A stretch of 64,000 bases of DNA, taken from contig CM054179.1 in the NCBI GenBank assembly GCA_028829895.1, positions 33,893,117 to 33,957,116 of the forward strand, written 5' to 3'. Positions 13,010 to 39,860 of this stretch are shown here, in pieces. The DNA comes from Sinotaia quadrata. Its lineage: Eukaryota; Mollusca; Gastropoda; Architaenioglossa; Viviparidae. The notes beneath the pieces were generated by a model, which did no database searches, was not told where the DNA came from, and saw only the letters and a program-made list of their open reading frames with translations. The stretch's first letter is position 1. Every line of letters begins with the position of its first letter. A program made the position numbers and the translations under genes.

Positions 13010-13585
13010 CCCTTTTCCCCCGGGGTATAAATGTTGTATGTTCTCAGTCCGCTTTCCCGGGGTATACATGTATGCACCCTGTCCTCTTTCCCGGGGTATA
13101 TATGTTGTATGCACTCTGTCCGCTTTCCCGGGGTATAAATGTTGTATGCACTGTGTCCGCTTTCCCGGGGTATAAATATTGTATGCACTCAGTCTGCTTT
13201 TCCAGGGGTATAAATGTTGTATGCACTCAGTCCGCTTTTCCCCGTGTTATAAATATTGTATGCACTCTGTCCGCTTTTCCAGGGCTATAAATATTGTATG
13301 CACTCAGTCCGCTTTCACTGGTATAAATATTGTATGCACTCTGTCCGCTTTCCCGGATGTAAATATTGTATGCACTCTGTCCGCTTTCCCGGGTATAAAT
13401 ATTGTATGCACTCTGTCCGCTTTTCTAGGAGTATAAATATTGTATGCACTCTCCGCCTTTCCCGGAGTATAAATACTGTATGCACTCTGTCCGCTTTTCC
13501 AGGGGTAATAATGTTGTACGCGCTCTTCCCGCTTTTCTAGAGGTAGCCTATACACGATGTATGCACTCCGTCCGCTTTTTCAGGG
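13010..13585. repeat. 37-bp minisatellite, about 15 copies
   Basis: The unit ggggtataaatgttgtatgc followed by actctgtccgctttccc is more GC-rich than its surroundings. The many short open frames over it on both strands are artefacts. 13585-15330 is unique, mostly AT-rich sequence without a recognised gene. Confidence 0.94.
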
Positions 13586-15334
13586 GTTAACAAGCGTCAG
13601 AGCGAGCGCAGGAGGTGGCCAGCATATTGTCAGCAGATGGTGTTTCGGTTTACTGCGGGCGCTACGATTTAGTTGTTAAAGATGTCGAGAGATTGAGATA
13701 ACAGAAAAAAAGTTCCACTATAAAATATGATTGAATGTCATATTTTGGCGTGTGAATTGTTATGGATTTGAGTTCTGATCATGACTGCGATTTTCTGTTT
13801 TACCAGTGGACTTAAAAGTAAAGGACGCGTTGCTCTACTTGCAGACATGACTGTCAAGAAGTCGTTACATTAAATGTAGGGCTCATTGTTAAAATCTTTA
13901 ATCGACTTGAACTGTTGTTTAGAAAAAGAACATTTCTAAATACCCACAATTTTTAATCTAAGTAATTAATAAGTACACAAACATTTTAAATCGAAATATT
14001 AGAACAAAGAAAAATAAAAAATAAATATTATGAGAGAAAAATTAAAGAGTGCAATTAATATTGAGCAAATTGAAATTTGAAAGTGAAATATTGGGAGTGG
14101 AATATATGAGTGGGTGAAATTTAGGGAACGCTTCCGGCTTACGCTGATTTCGCGTAAAAATGGAATGTAAGAAACACAAAAAGATGAAAATATTATTGTA
14201 TCGCATAGTCCCAACATTTTCGTTGACAATTTGATCAAATTGATACTTTTTCATTTTCAAGAAAGATGAATGTTAGAGTTAATTTAATCGATTCATTCTT
14301 TATTAAGTAGAAGCAACAAAGCCACTGTCAAAGTATTCATTTAAATAGTAATTAATATTAGATTAATTATTAATGAAATTATTAGTGTTGAGAAAAGGTT
14401 GACAGTTTCAAATGCAAACCACGCTAAGTGGTGTTTCTAAAAAAAGAAAAAATAGAAAAAGCACCTAGATATTGTAGAATCAAATTAACACCAAAATCAT
14501 TCTGTCTTTGGTGATGTTTAGCATCTAACTTGAACTAGAGTTTATGAATAAACAATTTACTTGATTCAGCAAAAATTTCGTAAATTCAGTTTAAAATCTG
14601 CTCCTTTAGCAAAATGACATTCGCACGCTTTGACAATAATTAGTTATTAAGATAATCTACTCGTAATCAGTCAATAAAAGTATTTATCAAAATTGTGTTT
14701 TTATACATCGATCTAGTCAGTCAATAATCACCTTTATTTGTCATTCAACAAACAGAATCAACAAACATTTTAATAAATACTTCTTGTTTTGCTTGTCTGC
14801 CAATATCGTATTTGTTATAGTGCTAGCACCCTGTTTTCCATTCACTTAACCGCTCCTGGGCCATGCACTCTGCCCTCCATTCACTCTTTCCGGGCCACGT
14901 TTAGCAGCTAGTAGAATGAAATACAGTATGCAAATGAGTTCTTCCTATACGGTGCATTCTACTTTCGACCCAGACAGAATTTTTGTGCTCCTATCACGTA
15001 ACACTCCAGCCGTTCCCGTTCATGAAAAAAATAATAAAAAGTAAATAAATTTATTATTTAAAAACACGTGTTCAGTAATCTAAACTAGTCTGTAGCATCG
15101 AGCAAAACAGCCAGTTCTCGCTGCAGTGGCGTACTCGTTAGTCGAGCAGCGAAGTGGGAGACATGCATACGATCTGGGAATCCAAAGGAAATAGGGCTGT
15201 ACGTCAGTCTTCCAGTCAACTAGTGCTTTCCAGACGCCTGCTTTCAGCCATTTATTAGCTAATGCGCTTCTTTATGGCAAAGCAATTTGTACTTGATTTG
15301 TGGCAAGGATAAATCTGCATTTATGAACAGTTGA

Positions 15335-15965
15335 ACTGAAAGAGAGGATAACTGAACAATTTATCGGGATCACTGAATAATGTAATAAATATCAAGGTTT
15401 GGATAAGTGAATTATTTACCAAGTATCAAGGCACGGATAACTGAATAATGTAATAAGTCTCAAGGCTTTGATAAGTGAATAATTTATCAACTATCAAGGC
15501 TTGGATAACTGAATAATTTATCGAGTATCAAAGGCTGGATAAATGAATAATGCAATGAGGCATGGATAAGTTAATAATTTATCAAGTATCAAGAGTTGTA
15601 TAAGTGAATAATGTAATGAGTATCAAGGCATGGATCACCGAATAATGCTGTAAATGTCAAGGCTGGGATAATTGAATAATCTAGCAAGTATCAAAGCTTG
15701 GATAACTGAATAATTATAATCTAGCAAATATCAAAGCTTGGATAACTGAATAATGTAGCAAGTATCAAAACTTGGATAACTGAATAATGTAGCAAGTGTC
15801 AAAACTTGGATAACTGAATAATGTAGCAAGTGTCAAAACTTGGATAACTGAATAATGTAGCAAGTGTCAAAACTTGGATAACTGAATAATGTAGCAAGTG
15901 TCAAAACTTGGATAACTGAATAATGTAGCAAGTATCAAAACTTGGATAACTGAATAATGTAGCAG
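15335..15965. repeat. 34-bp minisatellite, about 18 copies
   Basis: The unit caagtatcaaaacttggata followed by actgaataatgtag repeats. The right half (15700-15965) is almost perfect and the left half is degenerate, suggesting recent expansion at the right edge. Confidence 0.94.
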
Positions 15966-16079
15966 GAATCTCAGCAATTTTACAAATAGCGCGAGACAAC
16001 GTACAAATCTGGTGTTACAATGTAGCCATCGAGTCAACAGTTGGACAGGGCCAAAAAGTCTGACATAATTTTTAAAAAA

Positions 16080-16640
16080 ATTCTTATTGTGTCCAACTCC
16101 TGAAAGCGCCTAGTCTGCTTCCATCTTCTTAAGATGTTATCCTCAGCATCTGTTTCTCTCTTAAAATGTCCAAAATTCTCTGAGCAGATTCTTTGTATTT
16201 ATCTTCTTAAGATGTCTGAAATTCTCTTATCGGGCTTCCAATATTTCTTTCCTTAAGATGTCGTTCGAAATTGCCTGAACGGATTCCCTGTCTGTCTCCT
16301 TATGATGATATTCGAGACACTGTGAGGAAGGTCCCTACTTTTGTATTCTAAGGACAAGTTAAAATAATAATAATAAATAAATCTGTAATTTATACTTTTT
16401 AATTTTTCATTTGCTTATACAATCTTGCTACTATCATTTAAACATTTATTTTAGAGATCTCCCACCCACATCCACATTATCGTGTACAGCAATTGCTTAT
16501 ACAATCTTGCTTCTTCCATACAAACATTTATTTTAGAGTTATCCCCACCCCACCCCACCCCTTTCATCAGTCATCTCAGATTCTTTCATGCAAACATTTA
16601 TCTTACAGTCATCCTCAATCCCTCTTTCATCAGGCAATTA
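16080..16640. repeat. Two degenerate arrays
   Basis: 16080-16330 has four variants of cttcttaagatgtctgaaat at about 60-bp spacing. 16385-16640 has three variants of cttatacaatcttgct followed by aaacatttattttagag. 16640-17400 is very AT-rich with no recognised feature. Confidence 0.65.
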
Positions 16641-17404
16641 GATTTATTTTAAGAATAGAGTTCCTATAAGCGTAGGTCGATGCTACAGTTTAAATAAAAT
16701 TTACTGAATATTCAACAGCTTGTATTAATGAAAAAATCTCCGATTTGTTATCTTTAAACTAACTGTCCACTGAATTAAACTAAAAACCAATCAGTAAGTT
16801 TAAACACGGACTGTTATTGATTCGACAACAAATTTACTAGCATGCTCTGTAATATAGTTTAACCATAATTAGGTATGTATGCATCATTATTATAATTTAT
16901 CTTGTTTTATAAAGTATTATGCACAATATCTACCTGTTATTTATGGTATGAGTGTGCATGTATTTATTGCAAATACTTTCTGGCATAAAAAAACCGTTTC
17001 TTTTCCTGCAATGTTAATTGCTTCTTTGTTCTCATTCATATTGTACTGTTATAGGTTCTCTGTCATTAAAATAAAAATAATTTTGTATCATTATCTTAGG
17101 TTATGATTAACACTACACTACAAACATTTTTGTATTATTATTGTAGGTGGTAATGTTACGATCACCAAAGTGCACATTTCTATAAAAATATTAATCACTC
17201 TGTCATAATTACGGCTACATTTTAATTGCCATTTTGTGTTTATAATTCAATCCACTCTGCCATATAGTATTTTTAATGCTTAATCTTTGAATCATAATGG
17301 ATATATACATATTTTTTTTATAGGATTAATAATTTCAATTAAATTACTTTTTTATTATTATAACTATAAATTGTTTCTATTGATTTTACTATTCTGGTTT
17401 GTGA

Positions 17405-17934
17405 TATTATTATTATTATTCAGCTTTTCTTTTACTTCTGTTGACTGTCGGTTGTGAACCAAGGTCTCGGAATCTTACCAAGATTCTGGGAGATCCAAGG
17501 TTTTAAGGGGTGTGTGGGCACTTCTGAGGAGCCTGCTTTTAGTAGTGGGGCGAGTGTGTTGGTTTCCAGGTAGTTTATTCAGATAACCTTCCAATTCAGA
17601 TGTTATGTTCTTCAAGGCTCCCATCACTACAAGTATCTTTCTACAGTTTTCTGGATTTCTAATCCGAGATTCTGGTTTGTTTCCTTCTCCATTTTTCTCT
17701 TTCCTTTGTTTTTAAGTTTCTATCACTTGGAACAGCGACTTTGATGTTTGCTGCTGTTCTGATAGATTTATTGAGAACTGTAATGTCTGGTCTTTTTGCA
17801 AGAACACTCAATCTGTTCTTATCTCGAAGCCCCACAATATTTTGACTTACTTTATATCTCGGTGAATGTTTTAGGTTGGTGCACTGGTGCTTTTTCTAGA
17901 GATTTTACTCCAGTTCTCACATAGATTTCTACGC
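17405..17934 (-). mobile_element. LINE 3' end, copy 1 (degraded)
   Basis: On the minus strand the translated fragments resemble the C-terminal part of a non-LTR retrotransposon ORF2, read with frame breaks. They contain a VAVPSDRN-like block, a VMGALKNIT-like block and a final PTVN-like block. The copy shares its whole layout with copy 2 and ends, in element orientation, in an AAT-type tail at 17405-17420. It is not functional. Family assignment beyond 'LINE' is not possible by eye. Confidence 0.7.
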
Positions 17935-17966
17935 ATTATTATTATTATTATTATTGTTATTATTAT
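17935..17966. repeat. (ATT)n run between LINE copies
   Basis: About ten ATT units with one GTT interruption. In the orientation of LINE copy 2 this is its 3' tail. Confidence 0.9.
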
Positions 17967-18559
17967 CCTTTCTTCACGACTCCCGTTGACTGTCGGTTAT
18001 GAACCAAAGTGTTCACAACCTCCGTAAAGCCTTGGAAATCCCTTAATTTTGTTAAAGGGAGATCCAAGGCTTTACGGAGGATGTGAGCACTTCAGAGGAG
18101 CGCTGCTTTTAGCAGTGGAGCAATTTTGTGTTGTCCCGGCACTTTATTCAGATAGCCTTCCACTTCAGGTGTTATGTTCCCTAAAGATCCTATAACTACA
18201 TGTTTTACTTCTGCTTTTACATTCCGCAGTCTCTGGATTTCTAATCTAAGATAATGTTATTTTTCTATATTTTCTCTTTCTTTTGTTTTTATGTTTCTAT
18301 CACTTGGAAGAGCAACATCGATGATTGTTGCTGTTCTGTTGGAGTAATTGACAACTACAATATCTGGTTTTCGTGCAGGAATCACTCGATCCGTTCTTAT
18401 TTCAAAGTCCCACAGTATTTTGACTTATTGTGTTTCGATGACTGTTTCCGGTTGGTGCTTCCGTGATCTTTCCGGGTTTTACTCCATAGGTCTCACATAT
18501 ATTTCTGTATAGGATTTTTGCCACTTCGTTGTGTCTTTTGGTGTATTTCTTTCCACATA
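17967..18559 (-). mobile_element. LINE 3' end, copy 2 (degraded)
   Basis: The minus strand encodes pieces of a LINE ORF2 C-terminus in shifting frames: KYTKRHNEVAKILY, PDIVVVNYSN, IDVALPSDRNI, VIGSLGNITPE and a last part LGSPFNKIKGFPRLYGG. The order matches the known arrangement downstream of the reverse transcriptase in such elements. It is interrupted by frameshifts and is truncated at its 5' end near 18559. It lies in the same orientation as copy 1. Confidence 0.78.
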
Positions 18560-18620
<61 letters not shown>

Positions 18621-18621
18621 T
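18560..18621. repeat. (ATT)n microsatellite, about 20 repeats
   Basis: Uninterrupted trinucleotide run directly at the 5'-truncated end of LINE copy 2, about 100 bp upstream of the sulfotransferase start codon. Confidence 0.97.
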
Positions 18622-18723
18622 ATGCACTACCTTTACTACTAATCAAACAACAGGCAGCAGTAATAATTTACTATTGATTTTCTAGGATTCTTATAATAAG
18701 AATCTACGGCTGTATCCTGCGTC

Positions 18724-32529
<13,806 letters not shown>

Positions 32530-34380
32530 AACTATTTTTTTCCATAGTTATAAATATAACAAATAGTAATATAAATATGAAAGAACTGGATACAGGATAA
32601 GGTCTCGTAAAGTGCTCTCTGGACACAGGATAAGGTCTCGTAATAAGACAGTTTTTGTCGTTAGTCACTTTTGTATAGATATTTCAGAGAAGGGAAGAAT
32701 AGGATAGATGATTGCATATTGGTCTGCTTATGATCGAAGCTTGATATAGGCACTGCTTTTTATGTTGAACTGTTTCCGATATGTAGATTTCAAACAAAGC
32801 ACTATTTCTCTGACTGCCCCCACCCCCTTTACAGTATTTTACACTCTGGGAAAGGGGATTATTATTTTATTTTTAAGCTTAGTAAATAAGATTTGTGACC
32901 CTAAAGAGTTCTTGACATGGACTTTTTAAGATAGGAAGAAATGACTGCTTATATTGCAAATTTTCAAACCGAAAACATACTATTGGTCAAGTAAATATTA
33001 TAGATAATACTAATAGTTTTGTTGTAAATGTAAAATAATTATTCAGTGTTAACGAGTTTTTAGTTTAGATTGATTTAACCTTATTTCCTTTTTAAATCAT
33101 AATTAGGCGCGTTCTTGCTCGTACTACACATTTTTCAGGTTTACTGTTGGCTCTTAAGTTAGTACGCAGTTGATCTAAGGGAGATAACACTTATTTTAAA
33201 GTTTGTCTATGACTTGCACGATACAGGTCTCTTGTCCATTTGTTTACACCACTGATGAAGTGGATTACTATTTACTTCTAGAAGGATACCTTGTTTAGTT
33301 TTGCTTGAATTCCGTTGGAAATAATCAAATGAGACACACAGTTTGCGTTTGACTGAGAGGGGTGTTCTGAGTCGATCTCTCTTGTTGGGAGATATGCCAT
33401 TTAGATAAGTGTCGATAGTTGGACCAGTAAAAATAAGCAAGCCTTTCCATGAATTAAGACATGCATAATTCAAGCCAATATTTCTGCGAGAAAATATAAA
33501 ATGCAAAGCGATGTTTTCAGTGAGAAAACTTAAAATGGAAGCAATATGCCAATGCAAAATATATAAGACGACATTTCGTTAAAAAAAACTTAATGAATTG
33601 TGAAAGTACTGAACAACAGCGATGTGCCAGTGAGACACATTAAAATTATTTTAGTAGGTTATTCTTATAGGATTCCTTTTTGATAAGTGACACGCATAAT
33701 CTGCCCTCTTACTATATTTGTCATTTTTCCCACGGCACATTTGAAAACAAGATTTAAATGAAAACCAAAGGCAAGCATAAGGAGCCAAAACTAATGATGG
33801 GCACTGGAGGCGAAAACATAACGTAGTCCTAAAACTGAAAAGACGAAAACTCATTATGGGGCATAAGGGGCGACTAATGATGAAGTACTAAAATATAGGG
33901 CAGCCATTATTTCTGTTTGAATGAAATAATGAGATGTTTGCGGCATAACATGGGGAATGATTATGATTTTTACAAACGCCAGTATAATAATTTACTTCAT
34001 ATACACCCCAATTTTATTTTTCTGGACATATTTTGCAGCCATCTAAGGTGAAAATTGTTTATGAATATGAGCGGGTATGAATGTCAACGTTGTAAAAGAA
34101 CGTCTTAGGATTATCTTACCTGAGTACATATTTTTATTGTTGTTGTTAAGGAGTGCATGGGATGACGCCATACGTAAATAATTGTTACTTTGGTCACTGA
34201 GTACACATCACCTTTAGATGAGGTGAGATATGTAATTGTCAAGGTTGTCAGAAATATCGTCATCTTTTGAATTGTACAAGTTAACACAGAGAAATATGTC
34301 ATTTTACCTCAAACAGTCAAGGCAGAACCATGTTCTCAATCGTTTTGGCTTGCATTTGAGAGCGGCAGACTGCAATACGG
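32530..34380. other. 3' flank of the sulfotransferase gene
   Basis: AT-rich and mostly unique. A short duplication with ggataaggtctcgtaa lies at 32595-32643. No clear AATAAA directly follows the stop; an attaaa near 33640 is a weak candidate. A 116-codon minus-strand open frame at 33207-33557 has no recognisable family. Confidence 0.5.
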
Positions 34381-34384
34381 CTTT

Positions 34385-34945
34385 GTATACTAATATTTTC
34401 ATTGAAGTGGTCATGTAGAATGAGAATGGCGTACAAGTATTGTCAGTGATATATGGTTATGATGAATGAAAGTGTCATATTAATACTGTCATTGATGTGG
34501 TTATGTAGAATGATAGTGGAAACTAATGATGTCATTGATGTTGTTAGGTAGAAATATGAATGAATACTAATATTGTCACTGATATAGTTATATAGAATGA
34601 GAGTGGCTTACTAATATTGTCTTTAATGTGGTTAAATAGAATGAGAGTGGATAATAATACATTTTGTCATTGATGTGGTTATGTAAAATGAGAGTGGCAT
34701 TACTAATATTGTCATTGATGTGCTTAAATAGAATGAGAGTGGCATACTGATATTGTCATTGATGTGGTTAAGTAGAATGAGAGTGGCATACTGATATTGT
34801 CATTGATGTGGTTAAGTAGAATGAGAGTGGCATACTGATATTGTCATTGATGTGGTTAAGTAGAATGAGAGTGGCATACTGATATTGTCATTGATGTGGT
34901 TAAGTAGAATGAGAGTGGCATACTAATACTGTCATTAATTTACAC
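34385..34945. repeat. 44-bp minisatellite, about 13 copies
   Basis: The unit aatgagagtggcatactgat followed by attgtcattgatgtggttaa repeats. The right part (34720-34920) is nearly perfect. A (TG)n run follows at 35085-35113. 35115-36370 is unique AT-rich sequence. Confidence 0.94.
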
Positions 34946-36369
34946 TCATGGTCATTAAGGAGGGAGTGAAAATTTGTATGTGGATTTTATGCATGTTATT
35001 AATTAATTATCACCATTATGAGCAAAAGTGATAGTTATTTTAAATCCCCACTCTCACCCATGTGTACACATATAAACATGTTTTTGATTATGTGTGTGTG
35101 TGTGTGTGTGTGTTTGTTTGTAAATAGTATGTATGAGTGTTTCATATACATAGTGTATGTTTAGTGTACTAATTAAGGAAGAGATGTATAGAACAAAAAA
35201 ATCTAAAAAATAATACAAGCATATCACTCAGATAATGAAGTACCTAGAAATGACACAAGTAGCTCATTAAGAATGATCTGTAGATTCAGTGTGCAAGTGA
35301 CCAAAAAACAGTGCTTTAGAACTTAAACCCATTGCTAGTTTCAAAAGAAAAATGGTCCATGATATGTGACATATTTAAAGAAGAAAATTTTAAAGAACCA
35401 ACTCCAGTACTTAGATAAAAATTCCCTGTTCATTTGCAAATTTTGAAAATTCCAATTGCAAAAAGTAATTCACACATAAACCAAAAGAAAACTGTTAATC
35501 TACTTTATTCATTAAAATAATTTGAATTTAACTTCAACATTTAGAACAGTATAAAGCAAATACAATTGAAAAATTGCATTCATCATGATTATAGGCAACA
35601 TGCGTATTACATGAAACATTATAATACAACTAAGCTTTTATTCTGCATTAGTTACATTGTTAATGTTTTGCAGTCTGTTTATTTTGTTGATTTCTTTTCT
35701 TTAATAATTGTTTCATTTGTCTAACACACTTAGCATTGGAAAGAAAGATGATAAACTTTAAAAGTATATTTTTTTATGTCCCAAGCATTCACTTGTACAT
35801 ATTACACTGCTGTTCCAAAGCTTAATGGTGCACTTATATAGCACAATAATGTGTTCAGTATACTTACTATTTGTAAGAATAGTCTATAACAAGTGGAGGT
35901 TGCACAAATGCATGTAGGCAGCATTCAATATTTCAACCCTCTCCTATGTTGCAATAGACAGATACCTCCTGTAAAGAGACTGATCTCAGGATAGTCTGTA
36001 CTACTGTTGTAAACAAAAATTGATTTCAGGACAGACTATACTGGCTGCTGATCACAATTCAACAGACTACAACATTTTCTTACACTTAGAGTAATCACTG
36101 GAGTTTTGCATCAGATTCATTCTCAGTCTTACATTTAATACTTAAAATTTTTTTCTTATATTTTGGATGGATTTTACAGTGGGAATAAAAATATGACATT
36201 AATTTGTGCGATATTATTCATTCTTGATTATATGTTCCTTTGTTCATTGTTGTTATCACTATGGAGGTGAATGAATAAATTTTATAGTATGAACTCGTTT
36301 AATATGTATTTAAAGTCATAAAGGAATTCTGTTGCGAAAATACTAATGAGAAATAATTTAAATGGGAAT

Positions 36370-36800
36370 GGAATTATACCACCACACAGTATAAGCCTGC
36401 CATAAACAAGTGTCCCAGTACAGTACAAGTCAACCACTAATCAGTGTCCATAAACCAGCCCACAGTGCAAGTCAGCCACTAACCAACCCTCAGTTCAAGT
36501 CAGCAACTAGCCAGTGTCCATAAACCAGTCCACAGTGCACGACAGCCACTAGCAAGTGTCCATAATACAGCCCACAGTGCAAGTTGGCCACTATCCAGTG
36601 TCGATAAATTGACATAAAGCGTAAATCATCCACAAACCAATCTAAACTATATATCATCCACTAACAGTCAATCAGTCATCTATAAAAATTCAACATTATA
36701 AGTCTGTCTCACACCAGTCCTTTGTGTAAGACACCTAAACGCTAATGTACGTCACTAACAAAATAATCTAAGTGTAAATAATTAAACCAGTACACAGTGT
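36370..36800. repeat. Degenerate minisatellite
   Basis: The theme cagtgcaagtcagccactaa followed by ccagtgtccataaaccagcc recurs every 40-55 bp, decaying to the right. Confidence 0.78.
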
Positions 36801-37254
36801 AACACAGGCACAAATCAGTCATTGTGTAAGTGGGTAGCTCCCAGGTTCATTAGGACAAGATTCTTATTGATAATTTTGAAGTTATTGGAAATGTGCGTTA
36901 TCATAATCTTTAGGGCCAAAATTTGTACTGATTTGAATTTGTAGCCTAAATGTTTTCGTAGAGAAAGGGAAAACCCAAGAATTAATGCTAATAACAATTT
37001 TTTGAAAATTAGTTCAATGAACTTTACTTTAATCTCTTATTCAGCGTAACTGTTTATGGTACAGGTATCTATTTTGAAGCTCGTTGATCTTGAGAAATTC
37101 AAATAGCTGCATCCAACATTTTTACCCCTGTAAGAAAGGACGACTCTGTCGATAAAAGAGAAACAATACACTTATCTCCCCTGAGTGTTTTAACGAGCGG
37201 TGACAAGTATAGTCATAAGTAAATATTTTGCGAAAATTAAACAAATACAGGATT

Positions 37255-38180
37255 TTGTGAGTAAGTAATTTTACTTTTCTCTATATTAGTCTTCCGTAAC
37301 TCATAAAATATTTTATTAGCAAGTAATTTTATGTATCTGGGCTGGAGGATTGTGTAGCATGTAAAGTATTTATAAACGAGTAATTTTACTTTCTTTATGT
37401 TATTGTTAGTCTCCTGTAACGTACAAAATATTTAAATAGTAATACTTTTACAATGGTAGACATGCATAGCGCAGAAATGATTTATTAGCAAATACTTTTA
37501 CGTGCCTATCTATGTTAGACTGGCTAACGCATAGTTCTGGTCCTTTTCTCTTTTGTTAGACTTCTATATCTTTTAATGTTTTTTGTTTGCAAGTACTTTT
37601 ACGTTTCTATGTTAGACTTCTATAGCTTATAAATTTTTTATTTTGTCTGCAAGTACTTTTATGCTTCTATGTTAGACTTCTATAGCTTATAAAAATTTTT
37701 TTTTGTCTGCAAGTACTTTTATGCTTCTATGTTAGACTTCTATAGCTTATAAAGTTTTTTGTCTGCAATTACTTTTACGCATCTATGTTAGACTTCTGCA
37801 TCGCAAAACGATTTTTGTCAGTATTTTGAAGTTTCCCCATATTCTTTAGCGCATAAAGCATTTTATTTTCAAGTATTTTTTTTAATGTGTTTATCTATGT
37901 TCGACCTTTGCATCGCATACAATGCATAATTTCTGTAAGATTTCTGTAACGCTAAAATTTAATTATCACAAATAATTTTATATTTCCCTCTATGCTGGAC
38001 AGCATTAAAACATAAAATATCTTGTTTATCTCTCGGTTAGACTTTTATAACGCATAAAATACATTTTTTACGATGTTAGATTTCAGTATAATTTAACATT
38101 TAGTACAGGTTACTCTAATGTAACGTATTATGTATTTTATTTGCTAGTAATTTTGTATTTCTCTGTAAATTACGCAGAAA
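37255..38180. repeat. About 60-bp minisatellite (clean at 37580-37770) with long degenerate flanks
   Basis: The unit gcaagtacttttatgcttct followed by atgttagacttctatagctt repeats. Flanking copies retain the gtaattttac and gttagactt parts. Confidence 0.85.
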
Positions 38181-38289
38181 AAACTATTAGTAAGTGATTT
38201 TCCTTTCCATGTTCCTTAAATGAAGGAACATGTCACACACATTATGGATACAATGTTGAACCAACACGCTGCTATAGAAACACAATTCA

Positions 38290-38580
38290 ATCCTAATTCT
38301 GATCTGTATCTAATGTAACTTTTTTCCTAATTATATTTCAAAAGCGTAAATTTAACAATATCTTTAACACTAAGTCTTTTCCTAACAATTTTCCTAAATA
38401 CAGCCTAACCATTCTCTAACATCATCCCTCTTCATAACCATAGCTTAATCCTGTTTTTTTAAACACTATTTCTATCATTAACCCTATTACTAACATTATT
38501 CAATATCTATTGTTATCCCGAACTCTAAACACCCCATATCTAACGATATCCCGATCTATAATCCTATCTCTATCACTAAA
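38290..38580. repeat. Degenerate CTAAC-type tandem tract
   Basis: Irregular repeats of ctaacactatttctaac type. They are diverged relatives of the array at 39040-39760. Confidence 0.65.
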
Positions 38581-38745
38581 AGGGCCGTCTTAACAACATT
38601 ATAGGCCCACGGGCAAAGCAGTGCACTGGGCCCCCTACCTACACAATCACTCACACGAATAAAAATTGACAGCAAGTCACAACATTCATAGATTAGCATG
38701 GGGACCCAGGCAACTGCCCATTGTCTTTGCATTAAGACGGCACTG
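38581..38745. mobile_element. Short inverted-repeat element (hAT-like MITE), 165 bp
   Basis: The left end agggccgtcttaa and the right end, complemented, cagtgccgtcttaa, form terminal inverted repeats. Inner parts also pair (gggcccc... with ggggaccc). It sits as a GC-rich island inside the CTAAC-type tract. The termini resemble hAT MITEs. A clean 8-bp target duplication is not visible. Confidence 0.6.
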
Positions 38746-39860
38746 AACACTAACTCTACCTCTAACATTATTCTGATCTTTACTCTCAACACTAATTCGA
38801 TCTCTATCAATAACCCTAAGTCTAATTATTCGATCTCTAAAACTTACTCTCAACACCTGCCTGATCATTTCCACTAAACCTGTCTCTAAGCACTAACATC
38901 ATTTCTGACACTAACCCTATCTTTAACAATCCAATCTCTAACCCTATTTTAAACACTAACATCGCTAAAAGTATTCCAATCTCTAACTCTAATTGTATCT
39001 CCAACACTAATCCCATCTCTATCAGAAACTGTATCTCTAACATTATTCCGATCTCCAACACTAGCCCGATCTCTATCACTACCATATTTCTAACTTTATT
39101 CTGATCTCTATCACTGCCCCATATCTCTAACATTATCCCGATCTCTATCACTGCCCCATATCTCTAACATTATCCCGATCTCTATCACTGCCCCATATCT
39201 CTAACATTATCCCGATCTCTATCACTGCCATATCTCTAACATTATCCCGATCTCTATCACTGCCCCATATCTCTAACATTATCCCGATCTCTATCACTGC
39301 CCCATATCTCTAACATTATCCCGATCTCTATCACTGCCATATCTCTAACATTATCCCGATCTCTATCACTGCCCCATATCTCTAACATTATCCCAATCTC
39401 TATCACTGCCATATCTCTAACATTATCCCGATCTCTATCACTGCCCCATATCTCTAACATTATCCCGATCTCTATCACTGCCATATCTCTAACATTATTC
39501 CGATCTCTATCACTGCCCCATATCTCTAACATTATTCCGATCTCTATCATTGCCATATCTCTAACATTATTCCGATCTCTATCACTACCAAATCTCTAAC
39601 ATTATTCCGATCTCTATCACTGCCATATCTCTAACATTATTCCGATCTCTATCATTGCCATATCTCTAACATTATTCCGATCTCTATCATTGCCATATCT
39701 CTAACATTATTCCGATCTCTATCACTACCATATTTTTAACTTTATTCCGATTTCGAAAACTAACCCTAATTCTAAACACTAACCCGGTCTCTATCACTAA
39801 CACTATCTCTGATATTATTATGATCTTTAACACTAATCTACCTCAAACACTAATCATATC
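38746..39860. repeat. 37/35-bp minisatellite with dimer structure (clean at 39040-39760)
   Basis: The unit tctctatcactgccccatat followed by ctctaacattatcccga is 37 bp. A second form lacks cc (tgccatat) and is 35 bp. From about 39215 to 39550 the two forms mostly alternate, giving a 72-bp higher-order unit. This explains the 24-residue periodicity of the minus-strand frame. Confidence 0.93.

Noticed and set aside
33207..33557. 116-codon minus-strand frame
   Set aside because: No family recognised, no splice partners and ordinary AT-rich composition; probably chance, though not repeat-derived.
38290..39860. CTAAC-rich tract considered as interstitial telomere repeat
   Set aside because: Spacing is 35-37 bp and the sequence does not contain TTAGGG/CCCTAA runs.
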